Source of the DNA: Lachnospiraceae bacterium
Lineage (GTDB): Bacteria > Bacillota > Clostridia > Lachnospirales > Lachnospiraceae
Length of the DNA stretch: 64,000 nucleotides
Reading direction: 5' to 3'
Assembly: GCA_910575155.1 (NCBI GenBank)
Contig: CAJTDX010000012.1
Location: forward strand, 1-64,000
A program made the translations under genes and the position numbers. Shown in pieces: positions 7,158 through 17,643 of the stretch. Positions within the stretch are counted from its first letter, which is position 1. Every line of letters starts with the position of its first letter. The notes beneath the pieces were generated by a model that saw nothing but the letters and a program-made list of their open reading frames with translations, was not told the origin of the DNA and made no database searches.

Positions 7158-8438
7158 TTACCTACTCTTTTCCGGAGAGTAGAGTTGGCCCTTGTCCAGC
7201 AGACCGAAGAGCAGACGTATAAATTTACGGGAAGTCAACGCGAGTGCTCGTTTATGCTGATGGTTTCTTGTTTCAGCATATTTCTTGTCATAAAAGGCTT
7301 TGTATTCAGGACAGTGCCTAATAACACTTCCAGCAGCTTCTATGATGTAGTAGCGCAGATATCTGTTGCCAGCTTTGCTCATGTGTTTGTCTTCGGCTAC
7401 GAAATCGCCAGAGTCATTATCGTTCCAAACGATACCACAGTATTTTGCAAGAGCATTGGCATTAGGAAAAGCCTTAATGGAACCCATTTCGGCTAAGATA
7501 CCGGCTGAATAAACTTTACCGATTCCAGGAATGGAATTCAGTACCGTGTACTCGTCAGGGTTTAGTCCCTGAACTGTTTGAAGGACTGCTTTATCAATCG
7601 CTTTGAGTTCTCTTTCAAAGGAACTGATACAATTAAAGGAAGAAGCGATCGAGATAGTAAGCGGCTCATAGAGGCATTTATCAAGCCGGTATGAGTTGCG
7701 GGCTGCAGCCTGTAAGATTTTTGCTGTTTCTTCTGGATCAGCAATACGCCCTTTGCTCTTAGAGTTAATAAAAGCAACGAGGTCTTCTGCTGATGAGTTT
7801 ACGATATCTTCATTCGTTGTGTATTCAGTAAGAATGGCTTCAGCGGTGGCGCCATATTTGTTTGCGAATGGATGTTGTCCATCGCGAAGTAATGCGTATT
7901 CACTGAACTTAAGATAAATGTTGTTAAGCATGTAAGTCTTTTCTCTTGCGATACATTCAGTAATGTGCATACGGTGTCTGGTCAGACGCTGCAGGGCAAG
8001 GTATTGGGAGCCACGCCATGGCTTGATTGCAATACGTCCTACACGGGCAAAATCAGCAATCACATAAGAATCTATGCCATCATTCTTTCCGATGTCGTTA
8101 AAGGACTTCTTGTAGTTCTTAACTTCCTTTGGATTGAGACAGTAAACCCTAACGGAGAATGGTGCAAGCAGGTCACTGGCAGAAAGATAATTCGCCAGGT
8201 GGACACCATAGAAACCGGTGGATTCCATAGCAATAACAACGTATTTGAACTGATGGTTCTGTTCTAACACATCAGAAATCATCTGTTCCATAAGAGCTGC
8301 GCCTTCCTGCGTGTTTTCTACAGGTTTCATCTTGATGTAGAATTCCTCGTTGAAATCAAGAGCAGAGATAACATGAATACGGGATGCAATGTCAATCCCA
8401 ACAAACAGTGTTGAGAGGTAATCAAAATGTTCTTTCAC
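7158..8438 (-). CDS. IS110-family transposase (DEDD)
   Basis: 426-residue transposase. The N-terminal RuvC-like DEDD domain (about 10-170) begins VGIDIASRIHVISALD and the C-terminal Transposase_20 domain (about 290-390) contains the helix-hairpin LNSIPGIGKVYSAGILAEMG and the conserved Ser region DKHMSKAGNRYLR. The start is a GTG at 8438 with AGGTGG 9 bases upstream. Full length. IS110 elements have no terminal inverted repeats and insert using a structured RNA encoded in the non-coding end upstream of the gene, here 8,439 to about 8,815. A 7-bp inverted repeat at 7162-7182 spans the end of the gene. Confidence 0.9.
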   Translation of the reverse strand: MKEHFDYLSTLFVGIDIASRIHVISALDFNEEFYIKMKPVENTQEGAALMEQMISDVLEQNHQFKYVVIAMESTGFYGVHLANYLSASDLLAPFSVRVYCLNPKEVKNYKKSFNDIGKNDGIDSYVIADFARVGRIAIKPWRGSQYLALQRLTRHRMHITECIAREKTYMLNNIYLKFSEYALLRDGQHPFANKYGATAEAILTEYTTNEDIVNSSAEDLVAFINSKSKGRIADPEETAKILQAAARNSYRLDKCLYEPLTISIASSFNCISSFERELKAIDKAVLQTVQGLNPDEYTVLNSIPGIGKVYSAGILAEMGSIKAFPNANALAKYCGIVWNDNDSGDFVAEDKHMSKAGNRYLRYYIIEAAGSVIRHCPEYKAFYDKKYAETRNHQHKRALALTSRKFIRLLFGLLDKGQLYSPEKSR

Positions 8439-8815
8439 GGATCATCACCACCTTTCAATAAAAATGAAGAAGAGTAATCATGGCTTATCCCAGATCACTA
8501 CGCCGCCTTAAACCTCGCGTTATGAGCATTACCTGGCAGAAATACCCTGCTGGCGGCTAGATACCAGGATGCAGCATTTGTGTAATAAGTCATAGCGTAG
8601 CATTAGGGTTGCATGCTTTCTTGGCAATAGCAAACGCTTTGCAGGAATGATGAAGCAATGACCATAGCTACCGTTCTTATGGAACTTATTGTAACATCTG
8701 GGACCATGACTATAAAGTAACTTATTAACCAATAGACAGAGAATGGATGAACCAGCATGATGGAAGAAGAATCTTCGGAAAGGATGTTTAGAATTACCCT
8801 TCTGTCTAACAAAAA
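8439..8815 (-). ncRNA. Probable non-coding left end of IS110 element (bridge RNA locus)
   Basis: About 375 bases without a convincing gene directly upstream of the transposase. In IS110-group elements this end encodes the bridge RNA. Structure is suggested by GCATTACCTGG (8526-8536) with CCAGGATGC (8564-8572). The exact RNA limits and loops cannot be fixed by eye. Confidence 0.4.
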
Positions 8816-8818
8816 AAG

Positions 8819-8858
8819 AATAAGTCTGTAAGCTGTTTTTCTTGCTTACAAACTTATT
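8819..8858. repeat. 15-bp inverted repeat before the small toxin operon
   Basis: AATAAGTCTGTAAGC (8819-8833) and GCTTACAAACTTATT (8844-8858) pair at 14 of 15 positions. It lies 20 bases before the next start codon, so it may be an operator or a leader hairpin, or mark the insertion-sequence border. Confidence 0.45.
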
Positions 8859-8877
8859 ATACGAGGAATGGTATAGC

Positions 8878-9054
8878 ATGAAAATAAATTATTTGAAAGA
8901 CAGGCTCTTTGATTTGCTGAATGACAGCAGTGAGGAATTGGGCATCTCCGACATAGAAACCCATGAAAAAGAAAATACATTCGGCATTTCAATGACAGAC
9001 GGGAGTGTTTTTGAAATAACGTGCAGACGTATATTGGAAAGGGAAGATGAATGA
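8878..9054 (+). CDS. Small acidic protein upstream of SymE-like gene
   Basis: 58 residues from the ATG at 8878 (MKINYLKDRLFDLLND), with GAGGAA 10 bases upstream. Acidic, with a beta-strand-rich end (FGISMTDGSVFEITCR). Its TGA overlaps the next ATG (ATGA at 9051-9054), so the two are translationally coupled. I do not recognise the family; its position in front of a SymE-like protein suggests a regulator or antitoxin, but this is inference. Confidence 0.5.
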   Translation: MKINYLKDRLFDLLNDSSEELGISDIETHEKENTFGISMTDGSVFEITCRRILEREDE

Positions 9055-9230
9055 ACAAAAGAACGTTGACTGTATACGCTGGAAGTGGAAAGGGTTGCTC
9101 TTACATTTCACAGATTATCCTGCAGGGAAAGTGGCTGGAAGCTCTGGGCTTTTCTATCGGCGATAAGATAACCGTTGACTGTCAACAGGGCAGAATCGTC
9201 ATAGAAAAAGAAAAACCACTACAAAAATAA
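9051..9230 (+). CDS. SymE-like small protein (type I toxin-like)
   Basis: 59 residues, sharing ATGA with the preceding gene. It matches the SymE/AbrB swapped-hairpin signature: a hydrophobic strand, then IILQGKWLEALGFSIGDKI and the closing strand GRIVIEK. E. coli SymE is an SOS-induced toxin silenced by antisense RNA; related proteins are common on clostridial mobile DNA and are often called addiction toxins, although the activity is mostly unproven. No obvious antisense promoter was identified. Possible maintenance function for the nested element. Confidence 0.6.
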   Translation: MNKRTLTVYAGSGKGCSYISQIILQGKWLEALGFSIGDKITVDCQQGRIVIEKEKPLQK

Positions 9231-9719
9231 ATTCCGTTGCCTATTACAGTGGCATATGTAAGCAGTAAGTCTGAAAAAGATTTTCTGCTTTCTATTGCGC
9301 TTTTCTATAAATATCCAATCTAACAGCTCGTATGGTATGGCAGGCATGTAGAAAGTAAATTAGTTTGCATCCGAAATACAAGGATAAACCATCTACAGAA
9401 AAAGCTGCGGAAAATTTTATAAGCGTCTAATATTTCCCGCTTTTCTATGTACTATTGGGTGAGGGACAAAATTCCCCCGCCCAATTTTAAAAACGGATGT
9501 ATAAAAAGTTTGTCCACAGGGAATACTAAAAAATTTGCCCAAATTATTGACATGGGTACAGCCGCTATGGTATTCTGAAATACCCATGAGGGAATTGGAA
9601 GATTGAAAATGAAATAAGCACATAGGTTGAAGAATGGAATGCCAGCCAATGGATAAGGCTGACCGCCGCCGAAAGTATGGCGACTTTTTCGGCTGGTGTA
9701 TGGAAACATGGTTTTGAAT

Positions 9720-9800
9720 TTCAAAGCCGTTACATAGCATTGCGAATCCGAGCAGGAGAAATCTCTCCTGTCATTCGTGGTGCAATGTAGCGGCTTTTTT
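9720..9800 (+). terminator. Large terminator or attenuator upstream of mobilization genes
   Basis: AGCCGTTACAT...CATTGC (9725-9742) pairs imperfectly with GCAATGTAGCGGCT, closing over a perfect inner hairpin CAGGAGA/TCTCCTG and ending in TTTTTT (about 9794-9800). Such composite structures often precede conjugation operons. The stretch 9,231-9,720 has no supportable gene. Confidence 0.55.
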
Positions 9801-9913
9801 CATTTATCCAAAAGTTAAGAAAAATCGAATCCAGAACGGAGGTGCAGGGACATAGGATTTTCTTTTCGGAGGGTAAGACAGGTATGAAAGAAAGTCGGCT
9901 GCACAGAAAAATG

Positions 9914-9968
9914 CTCTGTGGCGTTGTCCACAGAGATAGCGAGCATCGGATTGTGTCAGCCACAATCC
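9914..9968. other. Probable oriT of the MobP relaxase
   Basis: Two perfect 8-bp inverted repeats lie back to back: CTCTGTGG (9914) / CCACAGAG (9928) and GGATTGTG (9948) / CACAATCC (9961). They sit 90 bases before mobC and its relaxase, the usual oriT position. The nick site is not determined. Confidence 0.55.
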
Positions 9969-10058
9969 AATCCACAGCCTAAAGGCGTGTGGACTTCACC
10001 CAGGGGCAGCCCCTGTTTACCCCGAAGAAAGAAATTTAAGACTGGAGGATTAAGAAAG

Positions 10059-10415
10059 ATGAGCAGAGAAATATCAGAAAAAAACAAGCGGAATGTGCCG
10101 ATTACTGTCCGACTGAACGAGGAAGAACATGAAAAATTAAAGCAGTGTGCTGCTGCTTGCGGTCTGTCTGCCGCCGAATTTATGCGCCAGTTATGTAAGG
10201 GAAACGCCCCACAGCCAAAGCCTAAAACCGAGTTTTGGGAGCTGTTAAACAAGCTCTATGAGGTGCATGACGCTTTCAAAAAGTGTGTTCCTTATTACTC
10301 TGCCGCCGCTGATACCTGCATGGAGATTGAGGATTTTATCTTAGAACTGCAACAGAAAACAACTCTCCCACAACGATTTAGCTTAGATGAATTGACAGAA
10401 CAGGGGGCAGTCTGA
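10059..10415 (+). CDS. mobC: MobC-type relaxosome accessory protein
   Basis: 118 residues. The ATG at 10059 has GGAGG 10 bases upstream. The N-terminus carries a ribbon-helix-helix pattern (NVPITVRLNEEEHEKLKQCA, then GLSAAEFMRQL) typical of MobC proteins that bind oriT and help the relaxase nick. The remainder is helical. The stop lies 1 base before the relaxase ATG, giving an operon mobC-relaxase-tnpW. Confidence 0.8.
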   Translation: MSREISEKNKRNVPITVRLNEEEHEKLKQCAAACGLSAAEFMRQLCKGNAPQPKPKTEFWELLNKLYEVHDAFKKCVPYYSAAADTCMEIEDFILELQQKTTLPQRFSLDELTEQGAV

Positions 10416-10416
10416 T

Positions 10417-11781
10417 ATGGCAACAACAAGTTTATGGCACATCAAAGGGAACTTAAAAGACTTGATTTCTTATGTGGAAAATCCAGAAAAGACTGTGCCG
10501 AATGACGATATGAAAGACTTCTTTGACGTGTTTTCCTATGTAAAGAATCCGTCAAAAACAAATGAGGGAGAGTATGTTTCCGCAATCAACTGTCTGAAAG
10601 AAACCGCCTTACAGCAGATGATTTTGACGAAGAAACAGTACCAAAAGACAGGCGGATATATCGCTTGGCATGGCTACCAGAGTTTCAAGCCAGACGAGGT
10701 AACTCCCGAACAGTGCCACGAAATCGGCTTAAAATTGGCAAGGGAAATGTGGGGCGGCAAATACCAGATAATCGTTGCCACCCACCTTGACAAAGGGCAT
10801 TTGCACAACCATTTCTGCTTCAACTCCGTTTCTTATCTGGACGGGAGCAAATACAATTACTCAAAATCAGAACAGAAAAGGTTAAGGAAAGTGTCCGACC
10901 GATTGTGCTTTGAGTACGGACTGTCGGTAATTGACAACCCGAAGAAAGCCCCCTCAAGACCGCTGTATCTGGATGAAAAAAGCGGAAAGCCGACAAGATA
11001 CAACGTCTATCGGGAAGATTTAAGGGAGGCAATCAACGGGAGCAGGGATTTGCAGCACATGATGAAATATCTTACCGACAAGGGATATGAGGTTGATTTT
11101 TCGGGCAGCCATTGGAAAATGAAGCTGCCGCAGTATAAGCATTTCACAAGGTTTGACACGCTTGACGAGAGGCTGACGCCCGATTTCATACGGTCATGTC
11201 TAGGCGGGACTTCCCGATATGGGAACTACAAAGCAAGGATTTCCTACTCCCCGCATATGCCAGAGCAGTATAAAAACGCATGGAAACCACACCAGAAAAC
11301 CACGGGAATCTTAGCGTTATATTATTACTGGTGCTATCAGTTGGGGATATTCCCCAAAGGCACGGACTACAAGCCGACAAGCCCGCTGATGAAAGAGGAA
11401 CTTCGGAAACTGGACGAGATTACCGCACAGGTGCGGTATATGTCAAAGCATAACATCGCTACTCTCTCCGATTTATATGCCGACAGGGAGAAAAACCAGA
11501 CCGAAATGGATAAACTGATTGACTACCGCCAGCACTTGCGGAATAAGATACGCCGTGCCACACCAGCCGAAAAAGAAACGCTCCGAGCCGAAAAACGGAG
11601 CGTGACGGAGCAGATAACAGAGCTTAGGAAGCGGCTGAAATATGCAGACGGGATTGAAAAACGCTCTGCCCATATCGACAACTGCTTAGACCAAATCCAC
11701 GACACGATGGAAAATCAGCGGTCAAATCGACAGAAACAGCCAGTAAAAACAGAACACAGGAGGGAGAAATCATTGCGATGA
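10417..11781 (+). CDS. MobP/VirD2-type relaxase
   Basis: 454-residue relaxase of the nested element, unrelated to the MobV enzymes around it. The relaxase domain (about 1-250) has the metal-binding histidine cluster HLDKGHLHNHF (H123, H128, H130, H132) and an active-site Tyr is likely near residue 20 (ISYVENPEKT). The C-terminal 120 residues are a coiled coil with Rx-rich helices. Its product should nick the inverted-repeat region at 9.91-9.97 kb. The 3' end overlaps the next ATG. Confidence 0.85.
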   Translation: MATTSLWHIKGNLKDLISYVENPEKTVPNDDMKDFFDVFSYVKNPSKTNEGEYVSAINCLKETALQQMILTKKQYQKTGGYIAWHGYQSFKPDEVTPEQCHEIGLKLAREMWGGKYQIIVATHLDKGHLHNHFCFNSVSYLDGSKYNYSKSEQKRLRKVSDRLCFEYGLSVIDNPKKAPSRPLYLDEKSGKPTRYNVYREDLREAINGSRDLQHMMKYLTDKGYEVDFSGSHWKMKLPQYKHFTRFDTLDERLTPDFIRSCLGGTSRYGNYKARISYSPHMPEQYKNAWKPHQKTTGILALYYYWCYQLGIFPKGTDYKPTSPLMKEELRKLDEITAQVRYMSKHNIATLSDLYADREKNQTEMDKLIDYRQHLRNKIRRATPAEKETLRAEKRSVTEQITELRKRLKYADGIEKRSAHIDNCLDQIHDTMENQRSNRQKQPVKTEHRREKSLR

Positions 11782-12041
11782 GTGAACCTTTTAGCGACAC
11801 AGAAAAAGAAGAATTTTCAGAAGAAACTGCCATCCGTCAGATGATTGATGAGATTACGGACTGCCTTGCATCCATGACAAAAGAAGAACGGTTAGCATGG
11901 TTTTGCAGGTCGCAATATCCTTATCCAATCAATTTTCAAAAAGAGATAGATGGGACAGTTTATACCGTCAATACTTACTTTAATGCAGAATCCAAAGAAA
12001 GCATAAAGGAAAAGGCGGAGCGTATTCTCCAAAAGCCATAA
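11778..12041 (+). CDS. TnpW-like transposon protein
   Basis: 87 residues, coupled to the relaxase by an ATGA overlap. The C-terminal half (INFQKEIDGTVYTVNTYFNA, then SKESIKEKAERIL) matches the short TnpW family found next to TnpX recombinases; the N-terminal half is an acidic extension. Function unknown; possibly a directionality or transfer accessory factor. Confidence 0.55.
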   Translation: MSEPFSDTEKEEFSEETAIRQMIDEITDCLASMTKEERLAWFCRSQYPYPINFQKEIDGTVYTVNTYFNAESKESIKEKAERILQKP

Positions 12042-12096
12042 AGGAAAAGCAGCAGCCGAAATAAGATTAGGACTTTAAAGCGTTGAAGTATCATGG

Positions 12097-13826
<1,730 letters not shown>

Positions 13827-14000
13827 CCATAGGTTATACTATAACACAACACGAGAATAATTATATGTAAAAATAAGACTTTGGGGCATCTTCCTTATGG
13901 AGCTTGCCCCACCCCACAAAAACTTTAATATTGTCCACTCCCAACCGAAAAAGAACATTGCAAGATTGCACTTGTCCTAAACATTTGCAATGTTGCAACC

Positions 14001-14975
14001 TTAACAGTTGCTCGCTTCTTTTTCTTCGGGAAGTTCCCAATACCACCCATTGCCTTCCTTTATTGACTTAACGCCGAGAGATTTTTTTGCTTCGTCAAGC
14101 ACTCTTTTTGAGATGCCGATATTCTGTGCTTTCTTTAATATAAGCTGCTGTTGGTATTTCCCATCAGACAGGCAATCCATAATTAATTTCTCTGCTTGTT
14201 CGGATTTCTTTTCACGGCTGATGCCGTTCAATAAATCATCAATGGAAATGTCATAATGACCTTTCCACACAAATCCAGTTTCTTTATTCAGTTCAAAAGC
14301 AATAGGCTCGCCTTCAGGCGCAAGGGAAGATTTTTCATGCGCAACTACCCGCACTTCTTTGTTTTCCTTGAGCCTGCCGACAATGAGTACGCTTCGTGCC
14401 GTTGCTTGGAAGTCGATTGAGCCAAGCCCTCTGTAATTTGCTTTGCCGCCGTGTACTTTATTCAAGTGTCCGACAAGGATAACGGCACATCCATGTTTTT
14501 CTGCTACCCGACCTAACTGCGAAAGGACATTGCGGACTTCGTTTGCCCTGTTCATATCAATTTGAGCGCCGATATACGCTTGTACGGGGTCTAAAATAAT
14601 TACCTTTGCGCCCGTTTCAATAATTGCCTGTTCAATTCTTTCATCAAGCATTTAGAGCGCGGCTTCCGACTCGTCAATTACCTTGATTTGCGTACAGTCG
14701 GCATTGGCTGCAAGCAGACGGGGCTTAATTGTGTCGCCAAGTCCATCCTCTGCGGTTTGGTAAATAATTCTTATCGGCTCACGCTCTGTATCGTCACAAG
14801 GCAGTTTATCTCCCCTTGATAAGATAGAAGCTAACTGTAAAATCATCATTGTTTTTCCATCGCCAGGGTCTCCGTGGACAATGGTTATCTTTCCATAAGG
14901 AATATACGGATACCAAAGCCACCCGACCTCGGTTGCAGGTATCTCGTCCATGTTCAAAATTTTAAGCTCAGCCAT
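14001..14975 (-). pseudogene. RepA-like AAA ATPase interrupted by one stop codon
   Basis: Same 324-residue RepA/RecA-fold helicase-type ATPase as 42,963-43,937 in element C: Walker A GDPGDGKT near residues 35-42 and Walker B VIILDPVQAY. A TCA serine codon in C is TAA here (14,652-14,654), splitting the frame into 107 and 216 residues. The stop is directly followed by an ATG (TAAATG), so some reinitiation is conceivable, but the nucleotide-binding and downstream halves would be separate. The start is placed at the ATG with AAGGCGG upstream. The role is replication or unwinding of the excised element. Confidence 0.7.
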
Positions 14976-15106
14976 TATAGCCACCGCCTTTTTCTATGAA
15001 AAGATTGAATTTTTCGGTTTTTAGGGTTATACTATTACTACTACATTTTTGAATTGGCTGCTCCGTATCTGCGCCAACAGATACAACAGGAGCAGTCACT
15101 TCTTTT

Positions 15107-15442
15107 TTATCCGTCATTTTCACCTTCTCCTTTCAGACCGCCGAGGATAACGCCAATTAATTCGATTGTATCAAGCAGTTCTTCATTTACGCCCCCGCCC
15201 GCTTCAATCCTCTGCAATTCTGCAAGGACGTCGGCAAGCTCATTGCGGAGAGCCTTATACACCCTCGGATTGCCCTGCACAACCACGTCCTGGCATAAGA
15301 GCCGCCTTGTGATATAGTCCTGCTTGGTAAGCCCCGAAAGCCGCACCGCTTTGTCAATCCGCTCACTTTCTTCGCGAGATACCCGAAAGGCGACGGTCTT
15401 ATTTCTCCAACGGTTGCAGTTGTCTAAATTCTTTGCCGACAT
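15107..15442 (-). CDS. MobC-like ribbon-helix-helix protein (element A)
   Basis: 111 residues, starting 1 base after the integrase stop, with a ribbon-helix-helix-like N-terminus (NKTVAFRVSREESERIDKAV, then GLTKQDYITRRLL) and an acidic helical tail. It resembles MobC relaxosome proteins, so it probably binds oriT for the MobV relaxase or controls copy state. The element C counterpart (44,069-44,404) is about 90% identical; the element B counterpart is distant but in the same place. Confidence 0.6.
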   Translation of the reverse strand: MSAKNLDNCNRWRNKTVAFRVSREESERIDKAVRLSGLTKQDYITRRLLCQDVVVQGNPRVYKALRNELADVLAELQRIEAGGGVNEELLDTIELIGVILGGLKGEGENDG

Positions 15443-15443
15443 A

Positions 15444-16523
15444 TCAAAAATCCCCCTTTCCTAAATCATCAAGCCTGTCCGCCATTTCTGCCTGCTTTGA
15501 CGGAAACAGGTGTGCATAACGGTAAGTGATTTCAATGCTCTCATGCCCCACACGGTCGGCAATCGCCACCGCCGAGAACCCCATGTCAATCAACAGACTG
15601 ATGTGGCTGTGACGCAAATCGTGAATCCGTATGCGCTTTACCCCTGCGGCTCTTGCGCCCCTGTCCATCTCGTGATGGAGATAGCTCTTTGTTATTGTAA
15701 AGATACGGTCTTTTTTCTTTAAACCATACAGCATACTGATATACTCCTGCATTTCCTCGCAGAGAAACTTCGGCATTTTAATTGTGCGGTTGCTCTTTTT
15801 CGTTTTCGGAGAAGTAATCACATCCTCCCCATGCAGGCGTTGATAGGATTTGTTAATCATGACCGTTTCCTTATCAAAATTGAAATCAGCGGCGGTCAAG
15901 GCTAATAATTCTCCCTCTCGGATTCCGCACCAGTAAAGCATCTGGAACGCATAATAGGAAACTGGCTTGTCCATCATTTCATCCGCAAACTTCCTGTATT
16001 CCTCTTTTGTCCAGAACAGCATTTCCTTGTGTTCCTCGCTCCCCATGTTCCCCGCCTTTGCCGCAGGGTTGGAGCGGAGGTCATAATAGCGCACCGCATG
16101 GTTAAATATTGCTGAAAGCTGGTTGTGTACCGTTTTCAAGTAAGTCTGCGAATAGGGATTGCGTTTTTCATCACGGTAGGCAAGCAGCTCATTCTGCCAT
16201 GCAATGATTTCCTTTGTGCCAATCCCGCTAATTTTCATCTTTCCAAAATACGGGAGAATCTTCGTCCGAATGATATGCTCCTTTGTCAGCCAAGTGTTCT
16301 CTTTCAGTCGGTTCTTTACATCATTCGCATAAAGTTCCGTAAATGCTTCAAAGTCCATGTCAAGGTCAGCAGAATTTTGCAACTGGAATTTCCGTTCCCA
16401 TTCCTGCGCTTCCCTCTTTGTGGCAAATCCACGCTTACATTTCTGTTTCCGTTCCCCTTTCCAGTTCACATACCGAGCCATCACATACCATGTGCCGTTG
16501 CCCTCATTCTTAAATACTGGCAT
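15444..16523 (-). CDS. int: Tyrosine integrase (element A)
   Basis: 359-residue site-specific recombinase. An N-terminal arm-binding AP2-like domain (about 1-50) is followed by a SAM-like core-binding domain (about 60-160) and the catalytic domain with R202 (GIREGELLAL), H301-xx-R304 (HDLRHSH), H327 (VGHESIEIT) and the likely nucleophile Y336 (YAHL). It integrates into the guaA 3' end, judged by the att copies. It follows the excisionase without a gap (same strand) and precedes the MobC-like gene. About 97% identical to the element C integrase. Confidence 0.9.
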   Translation of the reverse strand: MPVFKNEGNGTWYVMARYVNWKGERKQKCKRGFATKREAQEWERKFQLQNSADLDMDFEAFTELYANDVKNRLKENTWLTKEHIIRTKILPYFGKMKISGIGTKEIIAWQNELLAYRDEKRNPYSQTYLKTVHNQLSAIFNHAVRYYDLRSNPAAKAGNMGSEEHKEMLFWTKEEYRKFADEMMDKPVSYYAFQMLYWCGIREGELLALTAADFNFDKETVMINKSYQRLHGEDVITSPKTKKSNRTIKMPKFLCEEMQEYISMLYGLKKKDRIFTITKSYLHHEMDRGARAAGVKRIRIHDLRHSHISLLIDMGFSAVAIADRVGHESIEITYRYAHLFPSKQAEMADRLDDLGKGDF

Positions 16524-16724
16524 TTATACCATCTCCTTTCCCTGTTTTTCTCCCGCCCCATAGAGTCTTTCCTCAAAATACTGGCGGTTGACACGCCCTG
16601 CAATCGTGATAAACCCCTTTTCTTTCAGCTCATCATTCAACTTTTTAATGAGCTTGTAGGCGTAAGGCTTCGATATGGAAAGCTCCTGCGCCACCTCATC
16701 CACACGGATAAATTTGTTGTCCAT
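16524..16724 (-). CDS. xis: Excisionase-like winged HTH (element A)
   Basis: 66 residues with a MerR/excisionase-type helix-turn-helix (RVDEVAQELSISKPYAYKLIKKLND) followed by the wing TIAGRVNRQYF. The position immediately upstream of int is typical for a recombination directionality factor. AAAGGGGAA precedes the ATG. The same gene is in element C (45,486-45,686) and, diverged, in B. Confidence 0.75.
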   Translation of the reverse strand: MDNKFIRVDEVAQELSISKPYAYKLIKKLNDELKEKGFITIAGRVNRQYFEERLYGAGEKQGKEMV

Positions 16725-16744
16725 ACAATTTCCCCTTTCTTATC

Positions 16745-16827
16745 TAAGCGTTTTTGCTTAATTCATAATACTAAACATTTTTGCTACTTTCAATAGGTTT
16801 GCAAGAAAATATTAAACTTTTTTGTTT
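16745..16827. promoter_or_regulatory. Three TAARCNTTTTTG repeats between xis and the regulator
   Basis: TAAGCGTTTTTGCTTA (16745), TAAACATTTTTGCTA (16772) and TAAACTTTTTTGTTT (16813) share a motif that recurs next to the att core (TAAGCATTTTTGTTTA, 17646-17661). They are probable binding sites for Xis, Int or the XRE regulator. The same set occurs before the element C regulator. Confidence 0.5.
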
Positions 16828-16836
16828 CTCCTATGC

Positions 16837-16866
16837 TTGACTTTATCTAAACATATATGCTATACT
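16837..16866 (+). promoter_or_regulatory. Promoter of the XRE regulator (element A)
   Basis: TTGACT (16837-16842), an 18-base spacer and TATACT (16861-16866), 34 bases before the ATG. Element C has TTGATT/TATACT at 45,800 and 45,824 with the same spacing. Confidence 0.65.
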
Positions 16867-16899
16867 CCTCATAAACATAAAAACAAGGAGTGAAACATC

Positions 16900-17430
16900 A
16901 TGGCAATTGGCGAAAGAATACATTTTTTCCGCATCATGCGGGGCATGACACAGAAATACCTTGGTATGCTTGTCGGGTTTCCCGAACGGAGCGCAGACGT
17001 GCGTCTGGCACAGTACGAAACTGGCTCACGCAAGCCAAAAGCAGACTTGACGGCTGCACTGGCACAGGCTCTTGACGTTGCGCCGCAAGCACTGGACATA
17101 CCCAACATTGACAGCTACATCGGGCTTATGCACACCTTATTTACCCTTGAGGACATTTACGGTCTTACCGTCAGTGAATCAGACGGTGAAATCTGCTTAA
17201 AAGTCAACAAAGACAAAAATAAGGATGCCACCGAACTGCTGAAAATGCTCTGCGCTTGGAAAGAGCAGGCGGACAAACTCTCTGCCAAGGAAATCAGCAG
17301 GGAAGATTACGACCAGTGGAGATACAATTACCCGAAGTTTGACACCACGCAACATTGGGCGAAAATCCCCTCTAAGGAATTGAGCGATTCCCTAGCCGAA
17401 ACATTCAAGGACAAACTGAAAACCGATTGA
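16900..17430 (+). CDS. XRE-family regulator of the element (A)
   Basis: 176 residues, AAGGAG 9 bases before the ATG. N-terminal Cro/CI helix-turn-helix (about 5-60: IHFFRIMRGMTQKYLGMLVG ... RLAQYETGSRKP), then an unrecognised C-terminal region of about 110 residues shared with the equivalent genes in B and C (dimerisation or signal-sensing). Divergent from xis-int, so it probably represses excision and transfer through the repeats between them. Terminator at 17,445-17,486. Confidence 0.8.
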   Translation: MAIGERIHFFRIMRGMTQKYLGMLVGFPERSADVRLAQYETGSRKPKADLTAALAQALDVAPQALDIPNIDSYIGLMHTLFTLEDIYGLTVSESDGEICLKVNKDKNKDATELLKMLCAWKEQADKLSAKEISREDYDQWRYNYPKFDTTQHWAKIPSKELSDSLAETFKDKLKTD

Positions 17431-17444
17431 CAAGCACGACAAAA

Positions 17445-17490
17445 AACGCCCTTAGCCATGAGTTCCTACCCACAGCTAAGGGCGTTATAA
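17445..17490 (+). terminator. Terminator after XRE regulator (A)
   Basis: AACGCCCTTAGC (17445-17456) pairs perfectly with GCTAAGGGCGTT (17475-17486). The A-run before the stem and short T-stretch after it allow bidirectional use. Confidence 0.6.
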
Positions 17491-17581
17491 TATGGATTTA
17501 TTTCAGCCGTCCAAACCACTTCTCAATCATTCCCACACCAACAAACCACTTGACAGTAAGAATAATCGCACTCAAACGACT

Positions 17582-17598
17582 GTTATCAATTTGTTATC
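17582..17598. repeat. Integrase arm-site pair, right end of A
   Basis: GTTATCAATTTGTTATC: two GTTATC half-sites 11 bases apart, 64 bases before the att core. The same pair is at the right end (46,927) and left end (37,045) of element C. Confidence 0.5.
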
Positions 17599-17643
17599 AA
17601 AAGACCTTTCCAAAGCCCGCAAACCCGCATAAACACTGGATTT

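Noticed and set aside
8529-8879. 116-residue minus-strand ORF upstream of the IS110 transposase
   Set aside because: Cys/His/Ser-rich shadow without start signal, in the region expected to encode the non-coding end of the insertion.
16125-16796. 223-residue plus-strand ORF opposite int and xis
   Set aside because: Antisense to the well-supported integrase and excisionase genes.
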